In this document: positions 1 to 9,207 of the stretch, piece by piece
Numbering within the stretch: the stretch's first letter is position 1
How the letters are laid out: each line of letters starts with the position of its first letter
From: a virus
Direction: 5' to 3' (one strand)
IMG/VR virus record: IMGVR_UViG_3300042731_011625
Span: 1-38,282 of that record
Length of the DNA stretch: 38,282 bases
Program-made: the position numbers and the translations under genes
Notes under the pieces: model-generated
What the model saw: only the letters and a program-made list of their open reading frames with translations
What the model was told of the DNA's origin: nothing
The model's database searches: none

Positions 1-528
1 ATGAGGCTCCGCGCCCCCATTCTCGCCCTCCTGCTGCCGATGGCGTTGACCCTTCCCGTTGTCATGAGCGCTCGGCGGCTTGCTCAGGCGCAGGCCCAGC
101 TTTGGTCGGAGCAAGCCCGGCTGGCAACCACGACAGACAGCGCCCGCCGCGTTCTCGACCTGCGGGCGAGCCGTCAGCGCGTCGCTGAGAACAAGCGACC
201 CCAGCAGGATGTTATTGCGCGAGTGAACTCGGCCCTGGCGGCGGCCGGGATCCCGGCGGAGCATTTCGGGGGGCTCCGGCCCGAGTCGGACTCCGCCCTG
301 CCAGTGTCGGCAGGCGACACGTCGGGGATGTACCGGCGGCAAGCCTTGGCAATCAGTCTCGGAAGGCTCACCATCCCCCAACTCGGCGAATTCCTGGCCC
401 AGTGGAACGCCGCGCAGCGGCTGTGGACGCCCACGCGGATCGAGCTGACGCATGTTCGAGATACGACCGGCCCAGGCTTGTATGACGCCAAGACCCTGAT
501 GACCGCCATCTACCTTGCCGGCCCATGA
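1..528 (+). CDS. GspM/PilO-like secretion or pilus assembly protein
   Basis: The 175-residue product starts with a single hydrophobic segment (about residues 5-22), then a short helical, Gln/Ala-rich stretch that could form a coiled coil. The C-terminal half (about 70-174) has the pattern of the ferredoxin-like domain of type II secretion GspM and pilus PilO proteins, with a line such as LTIPQLGEFLAQW followed by WTPTRIELT. In that family the protein is an inner-membrane platform component that links the cytoplasmic ring to the pseudopilus base. The family call rests on recognised pattern, not a search. The start codon is the first base of the window, so its ribosome binding site cannot be seen and a longer form is possible. 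The stop overlaps the next gene by ATGA, so the two are translationally coupled. Confidence 0.6.
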   Translation: MRLRAPILALLLPMALTLPVVMSARRLAQAQAQLWSEQARLATTTDSARRVLDLRASRQRVAENKRPQQDVIARVNSALAAAGIPAEHFGGLRPESDSALPVSAGDTSGMYRRQALAISLGRLTIPQLGEFLAQWNAAQRLWTPTRIELTHVRDTTGPGLYDAKTLMTAIYLAGP

Positions 529-1103
529 ACCTCGCCAAGCACATCCCAATCATCGTGCTTTCCTTTCTTCCGGTGTTCTCCGGCTGCGCGCTGCATGGAA
601 CCAGCCCGTACCAGACGCCGCGAGAAGCCAGCCGCAACTCGCTCAAGGCCCAGGAACTCACCCAGAAAGCGGCCGAGCTCATGAGCAGTGATCCGGAGAG
701 AGCAGAACGCCTGCTTCGGGACGCACTGGCCGCGGACCTGTATCACGGCCCCGCCCACAACAATCTGGGTGTGCTGTATCTGAAGCAGGGCGAGTTGTAC
801 GAGGCCGCCAGCGAGTTTGAGTGGGCTCGAAAGCTCATGCCCGGTCATCCGGACCCGCGCATGAATCTGGCCCTGACCCTTGAAAGCGCCGGGCGGATCG
901 GCGAGGCCGTGGCGACCTACGCGACGGCGCTTGAGGTCTATCCCAACCACCTCCCCACGCTGCAGGCACTGGCCCGACTCCAGCTCCGCCACGGCCGCGC
1001 CAATGAGCGAACGTCAGAGATGCTCCGGGAGATCGCCCTCCGCGGCGAGACCGACGAGTGGCGTGAGTGGGCCAGATATCAGTTGACGCGAGAGATGCCG
1101 TGA
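525..1103 (+). CDS. TPR-repeat lipoprotein
   Basis: The 192-residue product has a signal peptide with a lipobox (FSGC, Cys at about residue 21), so it is probably exported and lipid-anchored. Residues 40-155 form about three tetratricopeptide repeats, with the typical pattern seen in AHNNLGVLYLKQGELYEAA and the following MNLALTLESAGRIGEA. TPR proteins of this size often serve as assembly factors, like PilF/PilW pilotins. Its ATGA overlap with the upstream GspM/PilO-like gene supports a role in the same secretion or pilus system. The exact partner cannot be told from the sequence. The C-terminus is intact and no further gene of that system follows. Confidence 0.8.
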   Translation: MNLAKHIPIIVLSFLPVFSGCALHGTSPYQTPREASRNSLKAQELTQKAAELMSSDPERAERLLRDALAADLYHGPAHNNLGVLYLKQGELYEAASEFEWARKLMPGHPDPRMNLALTLESAGRIGEAVATYATALEVYPNHLPTLQALARLQLRHGRANERTSEMLREIALRGETDEWREWARYQLTREMP

Positions 1104-1121
1104 CCGACGGAGAGCCGGGCG

Positions 1122-1370
1122 ATGCTCGACGGTGTTGCCGACGCACCTTTGACCATCGATTTAGACCTGATCTCACTCGATTCTGCGTTAACCAAGTGGG
1201 GCCAGCCGCATGAGCAACGGGCTCGCGTCGTCGACCTTCGACGCCAGGCCAGGCTGACCATCGAAGGGGTAAGGCATGTGCTTTACACCTCGGTGAAATC
1301 ACTCAAGCCCGACCGGCGAATGGGCCGTGCCCAGCTCAGAAATGGGTCATCTGATCGGAGCCGACGATGA
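1122..1370 (+). pseudogene. ECF sigma factor remnant (C-terminal part only)
   Basis: The 82-residue frame resembles the end of the planctomycete ECF sigma-factor family: a line around QRARVVDLRRQARLTIEGV aligns by eye with the sigma region 4 pattern RxARVVELRFFGGLTVEE, followed by SVKSLKPDRRMGRAQL in place of the usual SxRTVxRDWRxARAWL. The N-terminal part with the core-binding region 2 is absent, and the helix-turn-helix core has lost several usual residues. The stop overlaps the following kinase-like gene by ATGA, which is how ECF sigma factors and Ser/Thr kinases are commonly coupled in planctomycetes. I read it as a decayed gene. It could instead be a short, still expressed regulator, which the sequence cannot exclude. 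Confidence 0.5.
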
Positions 1371-1621
1371 CTCCAGAAGAATACCGAGAGGTCCAGGACG
1401 CCTTCTTCGCCGTGTGCGACCTCCCCCCTGGGGAGCGTCGCGCCGCCCTTGAGGCCCAACGCCTCTCGAGTCCGAGGCTTCTGGAGGCCGTCAAGTCGCT
1501 CCTGGCCATCGACGGCCAGCGCCCCGGCGTCTTCGAGCAAGAGACCGTCATTGAAGGGATCCAATGGGCACTCACTGACGCGCTGTCGCAGCCTCCACCG
1601 TCAGAACGCCCGACCGAATAG
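1367..1621 (+). pseudogene. Ser/Thr protein kinase N-terminal fragment
   Basis: The 84-residue product matches the short N-terminal head that precedes the kinase domain in many planctomycete Ser/Thr kinases: an opening like MTPEEYREVQDAFFAVCDLP, then PGERRAAL, then a VKSLLAID line just before the kinase domain would begin. No glycine-rich loop, catalytic HRD or DFG motif follows in any frame before the next gene, so the kinase domain is missing. The ATGA overlap with the upstream sigma-factor remnant shows that the two were once a coupled regulatory pair. The frame itself is clean, so a short protein could still be made. A function is not claimed. Confidence 0.55.
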
Positions 1622-1678
1622 CTATGACAAGCCACGCCGCCTTCCTGGAGCGATACCTAAGAAGCCACCCCAAGCGCT

Positions 1679-2419
1679 CTATTGGTCCAGCGCCTGCTCC
1701 CAGGCCAACTCGACGACGGTGAGGTTCGTGTCGAGATTGGCATCCGCGGCAGCGACCAGCGGATTGCTCCTGAGCTGGGTCAGCGCCGCCTGGGCACTGG
1801 CATCGGGGTCATCGCCGAGCTGGGCGGAAACCCTCTCGTTGGCCAAGTAGTCCCGCAGCTGCACCCAATCGGCCTCGCTGCGATCGATAACGAGGAACTC
1901 CAGCGGCAGGTCCCAGTCAGCGTTGTCGCGGATGGCGGCGAGCGTGTCGCGCTGACTCTGACTCAGCGTGGCTGTACCGGCACTGAAGATGTCGTCGAGG
2001 GCACTTCGACGCTGCGTCTGGGCCAGCGCAAGCTGTCCCAGGGCGCCGGGGTAGGCATTGATCTGCTCTTGCGTCGCACGGCCACTTTGAATGACGCGCT
2101 TCAGCTGGTCGCGTTCCTGGCGTGCGGCGGCGTACGCCGTATCCGCCAGCTCGAGCGATCCTGGATTGTCCGTCATGTGATCCGCGACGTCGCTGATAAC
2201 GGTGTTGACGGCGCTCGGAGCAACCCCCGCGGCGGCCAGCGCTTCCGGGTCGAGCCCTGCCCGGACAAGCGCGGTGGCGAGTTGCGCCGGCGTCGGTTCC
2301 GGATAGAACAGCGCGGCCCTGGTGTCCCGGATGGACTGAATCCGCACGAACAGGACCACGATGGCGACGGTGAGGAGCAGGATCAGGGGATAGCGGGCTT
2401 TGCCGAGGTGCTTTTTCAT
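1679..2419 (-). CDS. membrane-anchored protein of unknown function
   Basis: I do not recognise this family. The start is set at 2419 because an AGGAG ribosome binding site lies about 7 bases upstream of that ATG; the frame stays open further upstream without a comparable site. The 246-residue product begins with a short basic stretch (MKKHLGKARY) and one transmembrane helix (about residues 10-26), so it is likely an inner-membrane protein with a periplasmic body. The body is helical and Ala/Asp/Gln-rich, with a conserved-looking proline-containing line near residues 38-60 and no Cys. It diverges from the RHS gene, with a large dyad in the shared upstream region. The opposite frame over the same stretch is a GC-driven shadow. 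Confidence 0.6.
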   Translation of the reverse strand: MKKHLGKARYPLILLLTVAIVVLFVRIQSIRDTRAALFYPEPTPAQLATALVRAGLDPEALAAAGVAPSAVNTVISDVADHMTDNPGSLELADTAYAAARQERDQLKRVIQSGRATQEQINAYPGALGQLALAQTQRRSALDDIFSAGTATLSQSQRDTLAAIRDNADWDLPLEFLVIDRSEADWVQLRDYLANERVSAQLGDDPDASAQAALTQLRSNPLVAAADANLDTNLTVVELAWEQALDQ

Positions 2420-2505
2420 GACGGCGCTCCTGAGGGGGGCAGTGACGTGCCCGGTCAAGGGCATCGCGGTTCGGTGTCTTCATTAGGAGCACTCCTGGCT
2501 GCTCT

Positions 2506-2546
2506 GTCCAACAGTTAACACTTGAGTCAAGCGCTAAATGTTGGAC
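2506..2546. promoter_or_regulatory. 41-bp hyphenated dyad in divergent promoter region
   Basis: GTCCAACA (2506-2513) is matched by TGTTGGAC (2539-2546), and CTTGAGTCAAG (2521-2531) is a palindrome with exactly the same centre (2526). With the matches between, 17 of 20 positions are symmetric. It sits between two divergent genes (starts at 2419 and 2641), where a dimeric regulator could control both. There is no T-run, so a simple intrinsic terminator is unlikely. An operator role is inference. Confidence 0.5.
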
Positions 2547-2640
2547 TTGGGGTGGCGCTGCGCGCAGATTGGGGCCGGAACCAGAACTGCGGCCGTCGCG
2601 CTGCTTTCAGCGCATCGGTCAACCCGATTGGAGGCTGGTC

Positions 2641-5600
2641 ATGACTCGGCTCAACCTGCGTGCGTCCCTGAATCACTTTGGTGTGGTCGCGGTCCTGCTG
2701 GCATTGCCGTCCGCGGCGCGCGCCGACCAGATCCTGGAGATCCACAACGACTCGCTGACGACGTATCTGCCGTCGGCCAAGTCGAGCATCCAGGACATCC
2801 GGCCACTGGTCGACCAAAGAGGCGTGAACATTGATGGCGCCGTCTACCAACCGGGGTCGATGCGGCTACACCGCGGCGGGGGAATGCCTTTTACTCCGTG
2901 CGATGAGGACTTCCCGGACGCAGCGTATAGCCTGCCTCCGTCCGGGGGGAGCGCTTCGAGACACAGGGGCCTTGCGAACATCGATCTATTCACCGGGGCG
3001 ATCGTGGTCAACGAGGTGGACCTCAGCTTCCCGGCCCAGGTGCCGTGGCGCGTCGGCCGCAGCTACAACAGCCGCCAGAAGGACAGTGGAGGGTCCTACT
3101 ACGCCAGTAGCGGCTACCAGGGCCGGAACTGGTTCCAGAGCTCCCAGCCGGAGCTGGTGTTCTACGACTCGCAGACCGACTCGGAGGACACCGTCTACCT
3201 GATCTACGGCGCGGACCGGTTCCTGGAGTTCAATCGGGCCGAGGACGGCCAGCAGCAGCCCAGCGACGACACCTTCAAGGCGATCAACGGGGCCGCGGGG
3301 GCGATCCTGATCACGACCGACGCCCAGGGCCCGGACCTGGCTACGTACTACGATCCGAAGGGCTACCGGGCAGTCTTCTTCTGGTTCGACGACGCCGACA
3401 TCGATGACGACATCGAGGGCTCGATCTGGAAGGTCGTGGATCCGGACGGCAACGCGGCGTACGTGGGCCACGAGACCAACGCCTCCACGGCCTTGAGTAG
3501 CGGCTACGACGCCACGACCGGGGCAATTACGACGGCGTACGACAGTGTCGGGAGGCGGTTCACGTACACCTACACCAGCGGGATGCTGACGGAGGTGAAG
3601 GCCGAGGACACGCCGGGCACGTGGAACGAGGTGGGCAAGGTCCAGTACAGCTACTACGTCGCCGCGGACTCCCACGGCGAGGACGACGACCTGGAGCTGG
3701 TGACGATCACGACCCCGCTGACCGACTCGGGGGTGTCACTGGTCCGCAAGAAGTACTACTGGTACTACGAGGGCACGTACCACGCCACGAACAACCCCGG
3801 CTACCACCATCAGCTGCAGTACGTCATCGACTTCGAGGGCTACCGGAAGTACGACTGGGACCAGGACAGCAGCCTCGATGACGATCCCCAAAGCGCGGCG
3901 GAGAACGATCTGAAGGGCTATGCGAGCGCCTACTTCGAGTACGACACGGACCGGCGGATCGTCAGCGCCTGGTTCAACGGGGCCTGCGGCTGTTCCGGGG
4001 CGGCCACAGGGACGCACACCTTCGAATACGAGTCCAACGGCAGCTACACGGATAACAGCGGCTACGACACGACCTGGAAGTCGCGGACGATCGTCAGGAA
4101 GCCAGACGTGACCTACAACGCCTCGGCCATTGAATCGTGGGTGACGCAGTACTTCGACGAGGTCGGCCAGCCGTTGCATCGGGTCCATACGAAGCTGGAT
4201 CCCGACAATACGAGCGAGAACCAGCAAGTCTGGGCCACCAAGGTCACGCGCAACTCTGACGGCCAGATCACGGACATCCACTCGCCGGCCAATGTGACGG
4301 CCTACACCCACAGCACGGCGTCGTTTACGACCTCGACCAGTGCGGGCCTGGTGACGAGCTTCACCCGGGTGAGCTCCGGGGACATGAAGGGCTTCCTGGA
4401 GGACACCAAGCACAAGAAGGGCACCAGCGGCAGCGCCTACCTGGACGGGACGGTGGAGTACACCTCAGCCACCAAGACCGTGGGCGACGTCACGATCACC
4501 CGGCCCCTGGTGAGCTCCCGGTGGGTTTACAGCCAGGAGACGACCACCGAGAAGGACAGCAGCGGCGACGAGACGACCATCAGTTACACGATGTGGACCG
4601 GCGACGCCGCCCTAATGCCCAAGCAGATCACCACGACCCATCCGGCCGTGAGCACCTCGAAGAACGGATCCGGTTCCGCCACCAGCTCGAAGCGCTACCT
4701 GCGCAAGGACGGCACGACGGCGTTTACCGAGGCGGCCGACGGCGTCTTCACCTACACCCAATACACCGACGGCCGGCTCGTCAAGCGGATCGACGACGCC
4801 CAAACCAATCATGGTTCAGACTTCGCCACCGGGGACGACCCCAACACGGATTTCGGGATCACCGAGACGAGTGACGGGGTGCGTCGGATTACAACTCATG
4901 CCTACGACGACCAAGGACGTTCGGACACGGTCACCCAGAGCGACGGCCGAGTGCTCAAGCGCTACTACTCCAAGCTCGCCGACAGCCGGCAGGTGACGCT
5001 GGGCTACAACGACTACGACTCGTCGCCTTTGAAGTTCTACGGCCCGGTCCAGTACGGGGTGGCCAACCACGCGGGCCGGACCGAGGTCCAGGCCACGGTG
5101 GCGCTGACCAACAATATGTCCCAGACGGCGCTGACCAGCCACGTGGACGAGACCGACAGCGACCCGATCACGGCCATGGACCTGGGGACGGTCGCGCAGA
5201 TGACGGTCAGCGTCTACGACGAGACCGGCGGCGTTCTCGAAGAGAGCCGTCCGTACTTCGACGTTCCCGCCTCCGGCGCGGGCACCGAGGGAACCCACTA
5301 CGACGCGACCTCCTTTGGGTACGACGACCAGGGCCGGCGCGTGCGGACCAAGGCGCCCCACGGCACCATCACCCGCACCGACTACGACAGCCTGGGCCGG
5401 ATGGTGCGGCAGTGGGTCGGGACCAATGACAAGGACTTCGAGGACGGCGAGAGTTCCGGCACAGACAACATGGTCAAGACCGTCGCCAATGAGTACGACT
5501 CGGGCAGCGACAAGGCCAACAGCTACCTGACCAAGCGGACGCTGTACGTCCGGGATTCCGACACGGGTAAGCGGGAGACCACCTTCAGCCACGACCTGCG

Positions 5601-8600
5601 GGGTCGGGTGTTGCTGCAGACCAACGAGCATGCGCCTCACCCCTTCAACAAGTACGACAACCTGGGGCGGCTCATTGCCTCGGGGCAATTCAGCTCGACA
5701 GCGAGCATCGTCGTGGGCACCGATGATCCGACCACGGAAACCACCAACCGTCTGGGCCTCAGCCAGAGCTTCTATGACGAGATGGGACGGGTCTGGAAGA
5801 GCCAGCGTCACCAGGTCGATGACGCGGACGGCTCGGACGACGACAACCTTCAGACGCTGACGTGGTATGACGAAGAAGGCCGGGCCATCAAGGTCGAAGG
5901 GGGCCAGCTGACCAAGACCTTCCACGACCGCCTGGGCCGCCAGACCCACCAGTTCATCCTCTCTGACGACAACGACACCGGCTACTCCGATGCCGACGAT
6001 GTCTCCGGAGATCACGTGCTTCAGGAGCGCCAGACGGTCTACGAATCCACCGACAGCGACGACGTCGTCATGACCGCCGTGATCGACCGCTATCACGACG
6101 ACTGGAGCATCGGCGGCACCGAGACCAAGGGGGCGCTGGACACCAACGCCGACAACGACGACCTGAAGTACACCGCCGCCAATCTCGAGGGCCGCATCCA
6201 GCTCACGGCCCAGTGGTACGACCGGTTCGGACGGGTGACAGACACAGTGGCCTACGGCACCTACGGCGGCAGTGACTTTGACCGCGACGGCCTGTCGGTG
6301 CCGACGCGGTCGGATACAGCCCTGCTCACCGAGTACGAGTACAACACCGATGGCACGCTGAAAGAGACCGTTGATCCGCGGAACCTCAAGACCCGCCACG
6401 GATACGATGACGCCGGCCGCCAGACCAAGGTGGTCAACAACTACACGGACTTTACCCCCAGCGCGGACACGGACCAGACCACCAAGTACGAGTACACCGA
6501 CGGTCTGCGCACCAAGCTGATCGCCGATCTGCCGGCGGGCCAGAACGACCAGGAGACGGTCTACACCTACGGCACCACCAAGGGCGCCTCGGCCGGTGAC
6601 TCCAAGATCGCCACGGGGCATCTGCTGCAGAAGGTCCAGTATCCCGACTCTTCAGGCGGGACCGACGTGGTGACCTTTGCCTACAACGCCCAGAGCCAGC
6701 AGATCTGGACCAAGGACCAGGCCGGCAACGTGATCGAGACCGATTACGACGACTCCGGGCGGCAGACCCACCGCCGGATCACGACGCTGGCCAGCGGCTT
6801 CGACGGGGCCGTGCGGCGGATCAGCACCACCTACGACAACCTCGGTCGGCGGCAACTGGTCACCCAGTACGACAACGCCACCGCTGGCTCGGGCAGCGTG
6901 GTGGACGAGGTCAAGTACACCTACGAGGACTGGGGGAACCTCGAGAAGTTCGAGCAGGACCACAACTCGGCAGTCGGCGCCAGCGGCTCCGTGGATGACT
7001 ACCAGGTCAGCTACACTTATGCCAAGGCCACCGGTGGCCGCAACACGATCCGTCGTACCGGCCTGACGCTGCCCGACGGCACCTCCGTCACGTACATCTA
7101 CCGGGACTCCAACCGGCTGGATGCCGACGCCAGCCGGGTGACCCAGGTTAGGGTGGGCAGCACGACCGTGGCTGACTACTCCTACAACGGGGTGAGGCAG
7201 GTGGTGGGCATCAACTACCCGGAGCCGGACGTGATGTCGGAGCAGTTCGGCTCGACCTCGGGCAGCTACCCGGACCTGGACCGGTTCAACCGGGTGACCT
7301 CCAGCCGCTGGACCAAGGATCTGGCCACGGACCAGGACTTCTACGACTTGGACATCAGCTACGACCGCAACTCCAATATCACGCTGGCCGAGGACAACGT
7401 CCACGCGGGCTTTGATGTGGACTACACCATTGACAGCCTCAACCGGCTGCGGCAGGCCGAAGAGGGCACCTGGAACGGCTCGTCCATCACCAGCCGGACC
7501 CGCCAGCAGATCTGGGAAGACACCTCCGGCAACCTCGGTCTGGACCTGGTGGGCAACTGGGATAACGTGCTGCTGGACCTGGACGGGGACGGGAACTTCA
7601 CCGGGACCGATGAATACAAGGACGACCGCACCCACAACGACGGCAACGAGCTGTCGGGGCGCGACACGGACAACAGCGGGTCTGACGACTTCACACTTAC
7701 CCACGACCAGGTCGGCAACCTCACCGACGACGGCGAGCACTACGAGTACGAGTATGACGCCTTCGGCCGCCTGCGCAAGGTCAAGGACACCGGTGATCAG
7801 AGCCTGGTGGCCGAGTACACCTATAACGCTCTGGGCTACCGGATCGGCTGGCACTACGACGTGGATGCCGACGGGACGGTCGAATCGAGCAGCGACGACC
7901 CGTGGTACTCCTTCGCCTACGACGAGCGGTGGCGGATCGCGGCCACGTTCCGGGCTGACGACAGCGATCCCAAGGAGCAGTTCGTCTACCACAACGCGGG
8001 CAATGACGGTCGAGGCGGAAGCTCCTACATCGACACGGTCATCCTGCGGGACAAGGACGCCAACACCGCCTGGGACACCGAGGCAGACGGCACGCTGGAG
8101 GAACGGGTCTACTCCTGCCACAACTGGCGCAGCGACGTGGTGGCGCTGGTGACCGACACGGGCCAGCAGGTCGAGCAGGTGCGGTACTCGGCCTACGGTG
8201 TGCCCTTCGGGCTGCGGGCGGGCGACGTGGACTCCGACGGGGACGTGGACAGCACGGACACAAATCAGATCCAGACCTGGATTGACGCGTCGGCCTATGA
8301 TGTGCGCGGGGATCTGGATCTCGACGGTGACGTGGACACGACGGACAAGTCCGCGGCCAGCGGCAACCTGGGCAAGTTCGGCTGGGGCGTGCTCTCAGAC
8401 GTCGGCAACCGCAAGGGCTACGCCGGCTATGAGCTGGATGACGCGCTGGCCGACTCGTACCGGCTCTGCCATGTGCGGCGCCGCGTGCTCAATGCTGATC
8501 TCGGACGATGGCTTAGACGTGACCCACTTAGTTTCGTCGACGGAATGAACCTGTACAGCTACGCAAAGCAGAATCCCCTTCGGTATTCTGATCCCACGGG

Positions 8601-9174
8601 CCTAGAACTCATAGCCACCCTCATCGACAGTGATGTAGGCAGTTGCGGTGATGCGCACTGTACGTGGCGCATACAGAAGGACCCCCTGATTCACGATTGT
8701 CAATCCACGTTGGTGTTTGTTGCTCTCGTGCTCTGGACTGACACCTGCCGTCTCTGTGATCATCCGTGGACATCAACTCAGAAGGAATTCTACGAGGCGT
8801 TCATCATCGATGTTGACGCCGACCCCACCCCTTTGATTGTGGACACGTATGGCTACGGCGAAAAGCCCAAATCAAAGGGAGGATGGATCGCCGATTCGGA
8901 AACGTGGTTGTTCTGCCTGGACGATATCGGGGCTGACGAGTTCCTATCGTTTGGCTGGAATGACACTATTCATGTGGAGACACCGTGTGGGGACTACGAT
9001 ATTGCTACCGCGCCTTTTACGCACGAGGTTGTCGAGGGTGAGCTACCGCCGCAATGGTGGCCCTCGAAGGCAATGGATGGGCCGGTAGACCGCAGGGCGA
9101 CATCAGCCCATTATTGCTGCGACTGTGCGAATAATGATCCGACTGTGGCAACGTGCACTCCGCCCGGGCCCTAG
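2641..9174 (+). CDS. RHS/YD-repeat protein with dockerin-like block and variable C-terminal tip
   Basis: The 2177-residue product starts with a signal peptide (cleavage near PSAARA, residue 28); the ATG at 2641 is chosen over the upstream in-frame start at 2569 because it directly precedes this signal. The bulk is made of YD repeats, seen as recurring lines such as YDDQGRRVRTK, YDSLGRMVRQW and YDDAGRQTK, which in the family build a hollow beta-cocoon around a C-terminal payload. Near residues 1861-1905 two calcium-loop lines (DVDSDGDVDSTD and DLDLDGDVDTTD) form a dockerin-like pair. The conserved RHS end motif (GRWLRRDPLSF ... NPLRYSDPTGLE) lies near 1955-1990. About 185 residues follow as a Cys-containing tip with no domain I recognise. 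Base use becomes less GC-rich from about 8500 onward, as expected if the tip was exchanged. A toxin role is inference. Confidence 0.9.
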   Translation: MTRLNLRASLNHFGVVAVLLALPSAARADQILEIHNDSLTTYLPSAKSSIQDIRPLVDQRGVNIDGAVYQPGSMRLHRGGGMPFTPCDEDFPDAAYSLPPSGGSASRHRGLANIDLFTGAIVVNEVDLSFPAQVPWRVGRSYNSRQKDSGGSYYASSGYQGRNWFQSSQPELVFYDSQTDSEDTVYLIYGADRFLEFNRAEDGQQQPSDDTFKAINGAAGAILITTDAQGPDLATYYDPKGYRAVFFWFDDADIDDDIEGSIWKVVDPDGNAAYVGHETNASTALSSGYDATTGAITTAYDSVGRRFTYTYTSGMLTEVKAEDTPGTWNEVGKVQYSYYVAADSHGEDDDLELVTITTPLTDSGVSLVRKKYYWYYEGTYHATNNPGYHHQLQYVIDFEGYRKYDWDQDSSLDDDPQSAAENDLKGYASAYFEYDTDRRIVSAWFNGACGCSGAATGTHTFEYESNGSYTDNSGYDTTWKSRTIVRKPDVTYNASAIESWVTQYFDEVGQPLHRVHTKLDPDNTSENQQVWATKVTRNSDGQITDIHSPANVTAYTHSTASFTTSTSAGLVTSFTRVSSGDMKGFLEDTKHKKGTSGSAYLDGTVEYTSATKTVGDVTITRPLVSSRWVYSQETTTEKDSSGDETTISYTMWTGDAALMPKQITTTHPAVSTSKNGSGSATSSKRYLRKDGTTAFTEAADGVFTYTQYTDGRLVKRIDDAQTNHGSDFATGDDPNTDFGITETSDGVRRITTHAYDDQGRSDTVTQSDGRVLKRYYSKLADSRQVTLGYNDYDSSPLKFYGPVQYGVANHAGRTEVQATVALTNNMSQTALTSHVDETDSDPITAMDLGTVAQMTVSVYDETGGVLEESRPYFDVPASGAGTEGTHYDATSFGYDDQGRRVRTKAPHGTITRTDYDSLGRMVRQWVGTNDKDFEDGESSGTDNMVKTVANEYDSGSDKANSYLTKRTLYVRDSDTGKRETTFSHDLRGRVLLQTNEHAPHPFNKYDNLGRLIASGQFSSTASIVVGTDDPTTETTNRLGLSQSFYDEMGRVWKSQRHQVDDADGSDDDNLQTLTWYDEEGRAIKVEGGQLTKTFHDRLGRQTHQFILSDDNDTGYSDADDVSGDHVLQERQTVYESTDSDDVVMTAVIDRYHDDWSIGGTETKGALDTNADNDDLKYTAANLEGRIQLTAQWYDRFGRVTDTVAYGTYGGSDFDRDGLSVPTRSDTALLTEYEYNTDGTLKETVDPRNLKTRHGYDDAGRQTKVVNNYTDFTPSADTDQTTKYEYTDGLRTKLIADLPAGQNDQETVYTYGTTKGASAGDSKIATGHLLQKVQYPDSSGGTDVVTFAYNAQSQQIWTKDQAGNVIETDYDDSGRQTHRRITTLASGFDGAVRRISTTYDNLGRRQLVTQYDNATAGSGSVVDEVKYTYEDWGNLEKFEQDHNSAVGASGSVDDYQVSYTYAKATGGRNTIRRTGLTLPDGTSVTYIYRDSNRLDADASRVTQVRVGSTTVADYSYNGVRQVVGINYPEPDVMSEQFGSTSGSYPDLDRFNRVTSSRWTKDLATDQDFYDLDISYDRNSNITLAEDNVHAGFDVDYTIDSLNRLRQAEEGTWNGSSITSRTRQQIWEDTSGNLGLDLVGNWDNVLLDLDGDGNFTGTDEYKDDRTHNDGNELSGRDTDNSGSDDFTLTHDQVGNLTDDGEHYEYEYDAFGRLRKVKDTGDQSLVAEYTYNALGYRIGWHYDVDADGTVESSSDDPWYSFAYDERWRIAATFRADDSDPKEQFVYHNAGNDGRGGSSYIDTVILRDKDANTAWDTEADGTLEERVYSCHNWRSDVVALVTDTGQQVEQVRYSAYGVPFGLRAGDVDSDGDVDSTDTNQIQTWIDASAYDVRGDLDLDGDVDTTDKSAASGNLGKFGWGVLSDVGNRKGYAGYELDDALADSYRLCHVRRRVLNADLGRWLRRDPLSFVDGMNLYSYAKQNPLRYSDPTGLELIATLIDSDVGSCGDAHCTWRIQKDPLIHDCQSTLVFVALVLWTDTCRLCDHPWTSTQKEFYEAFIIDVDADPTPLIVDTYGYGEKPKSKGGWIADSETWLFCLDDIGADEFLSFGWNDTIHVETPCGDYDIATAPFTHEVVEGELPPQWWPSKAMDGPVDRRATSAHYCCDCANNDPTVATCTPPGP

Positions 9175-9207
9175 GTTAATGGGGCCGTCAAGAAAGGGGG
9201 CCGAGAA

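Noticed and set aside
1682-2518. 278-residue plus-strand frame opposite to the membrane-anchored gene
   Set aside because: The minus strand has a good ribosome binding site, a membrane helix and normal composition; the plus frame looks like its shadow.
4816-6621. 601-residue open frame antisense to the RHS gene (similar ones at 2986-3675, 3736-4413 and 6652-8121)
   Set aside because: Val/Gly/Arg-rich composition mirrors the third-position GC of the RHS codons; no start signal or domain.
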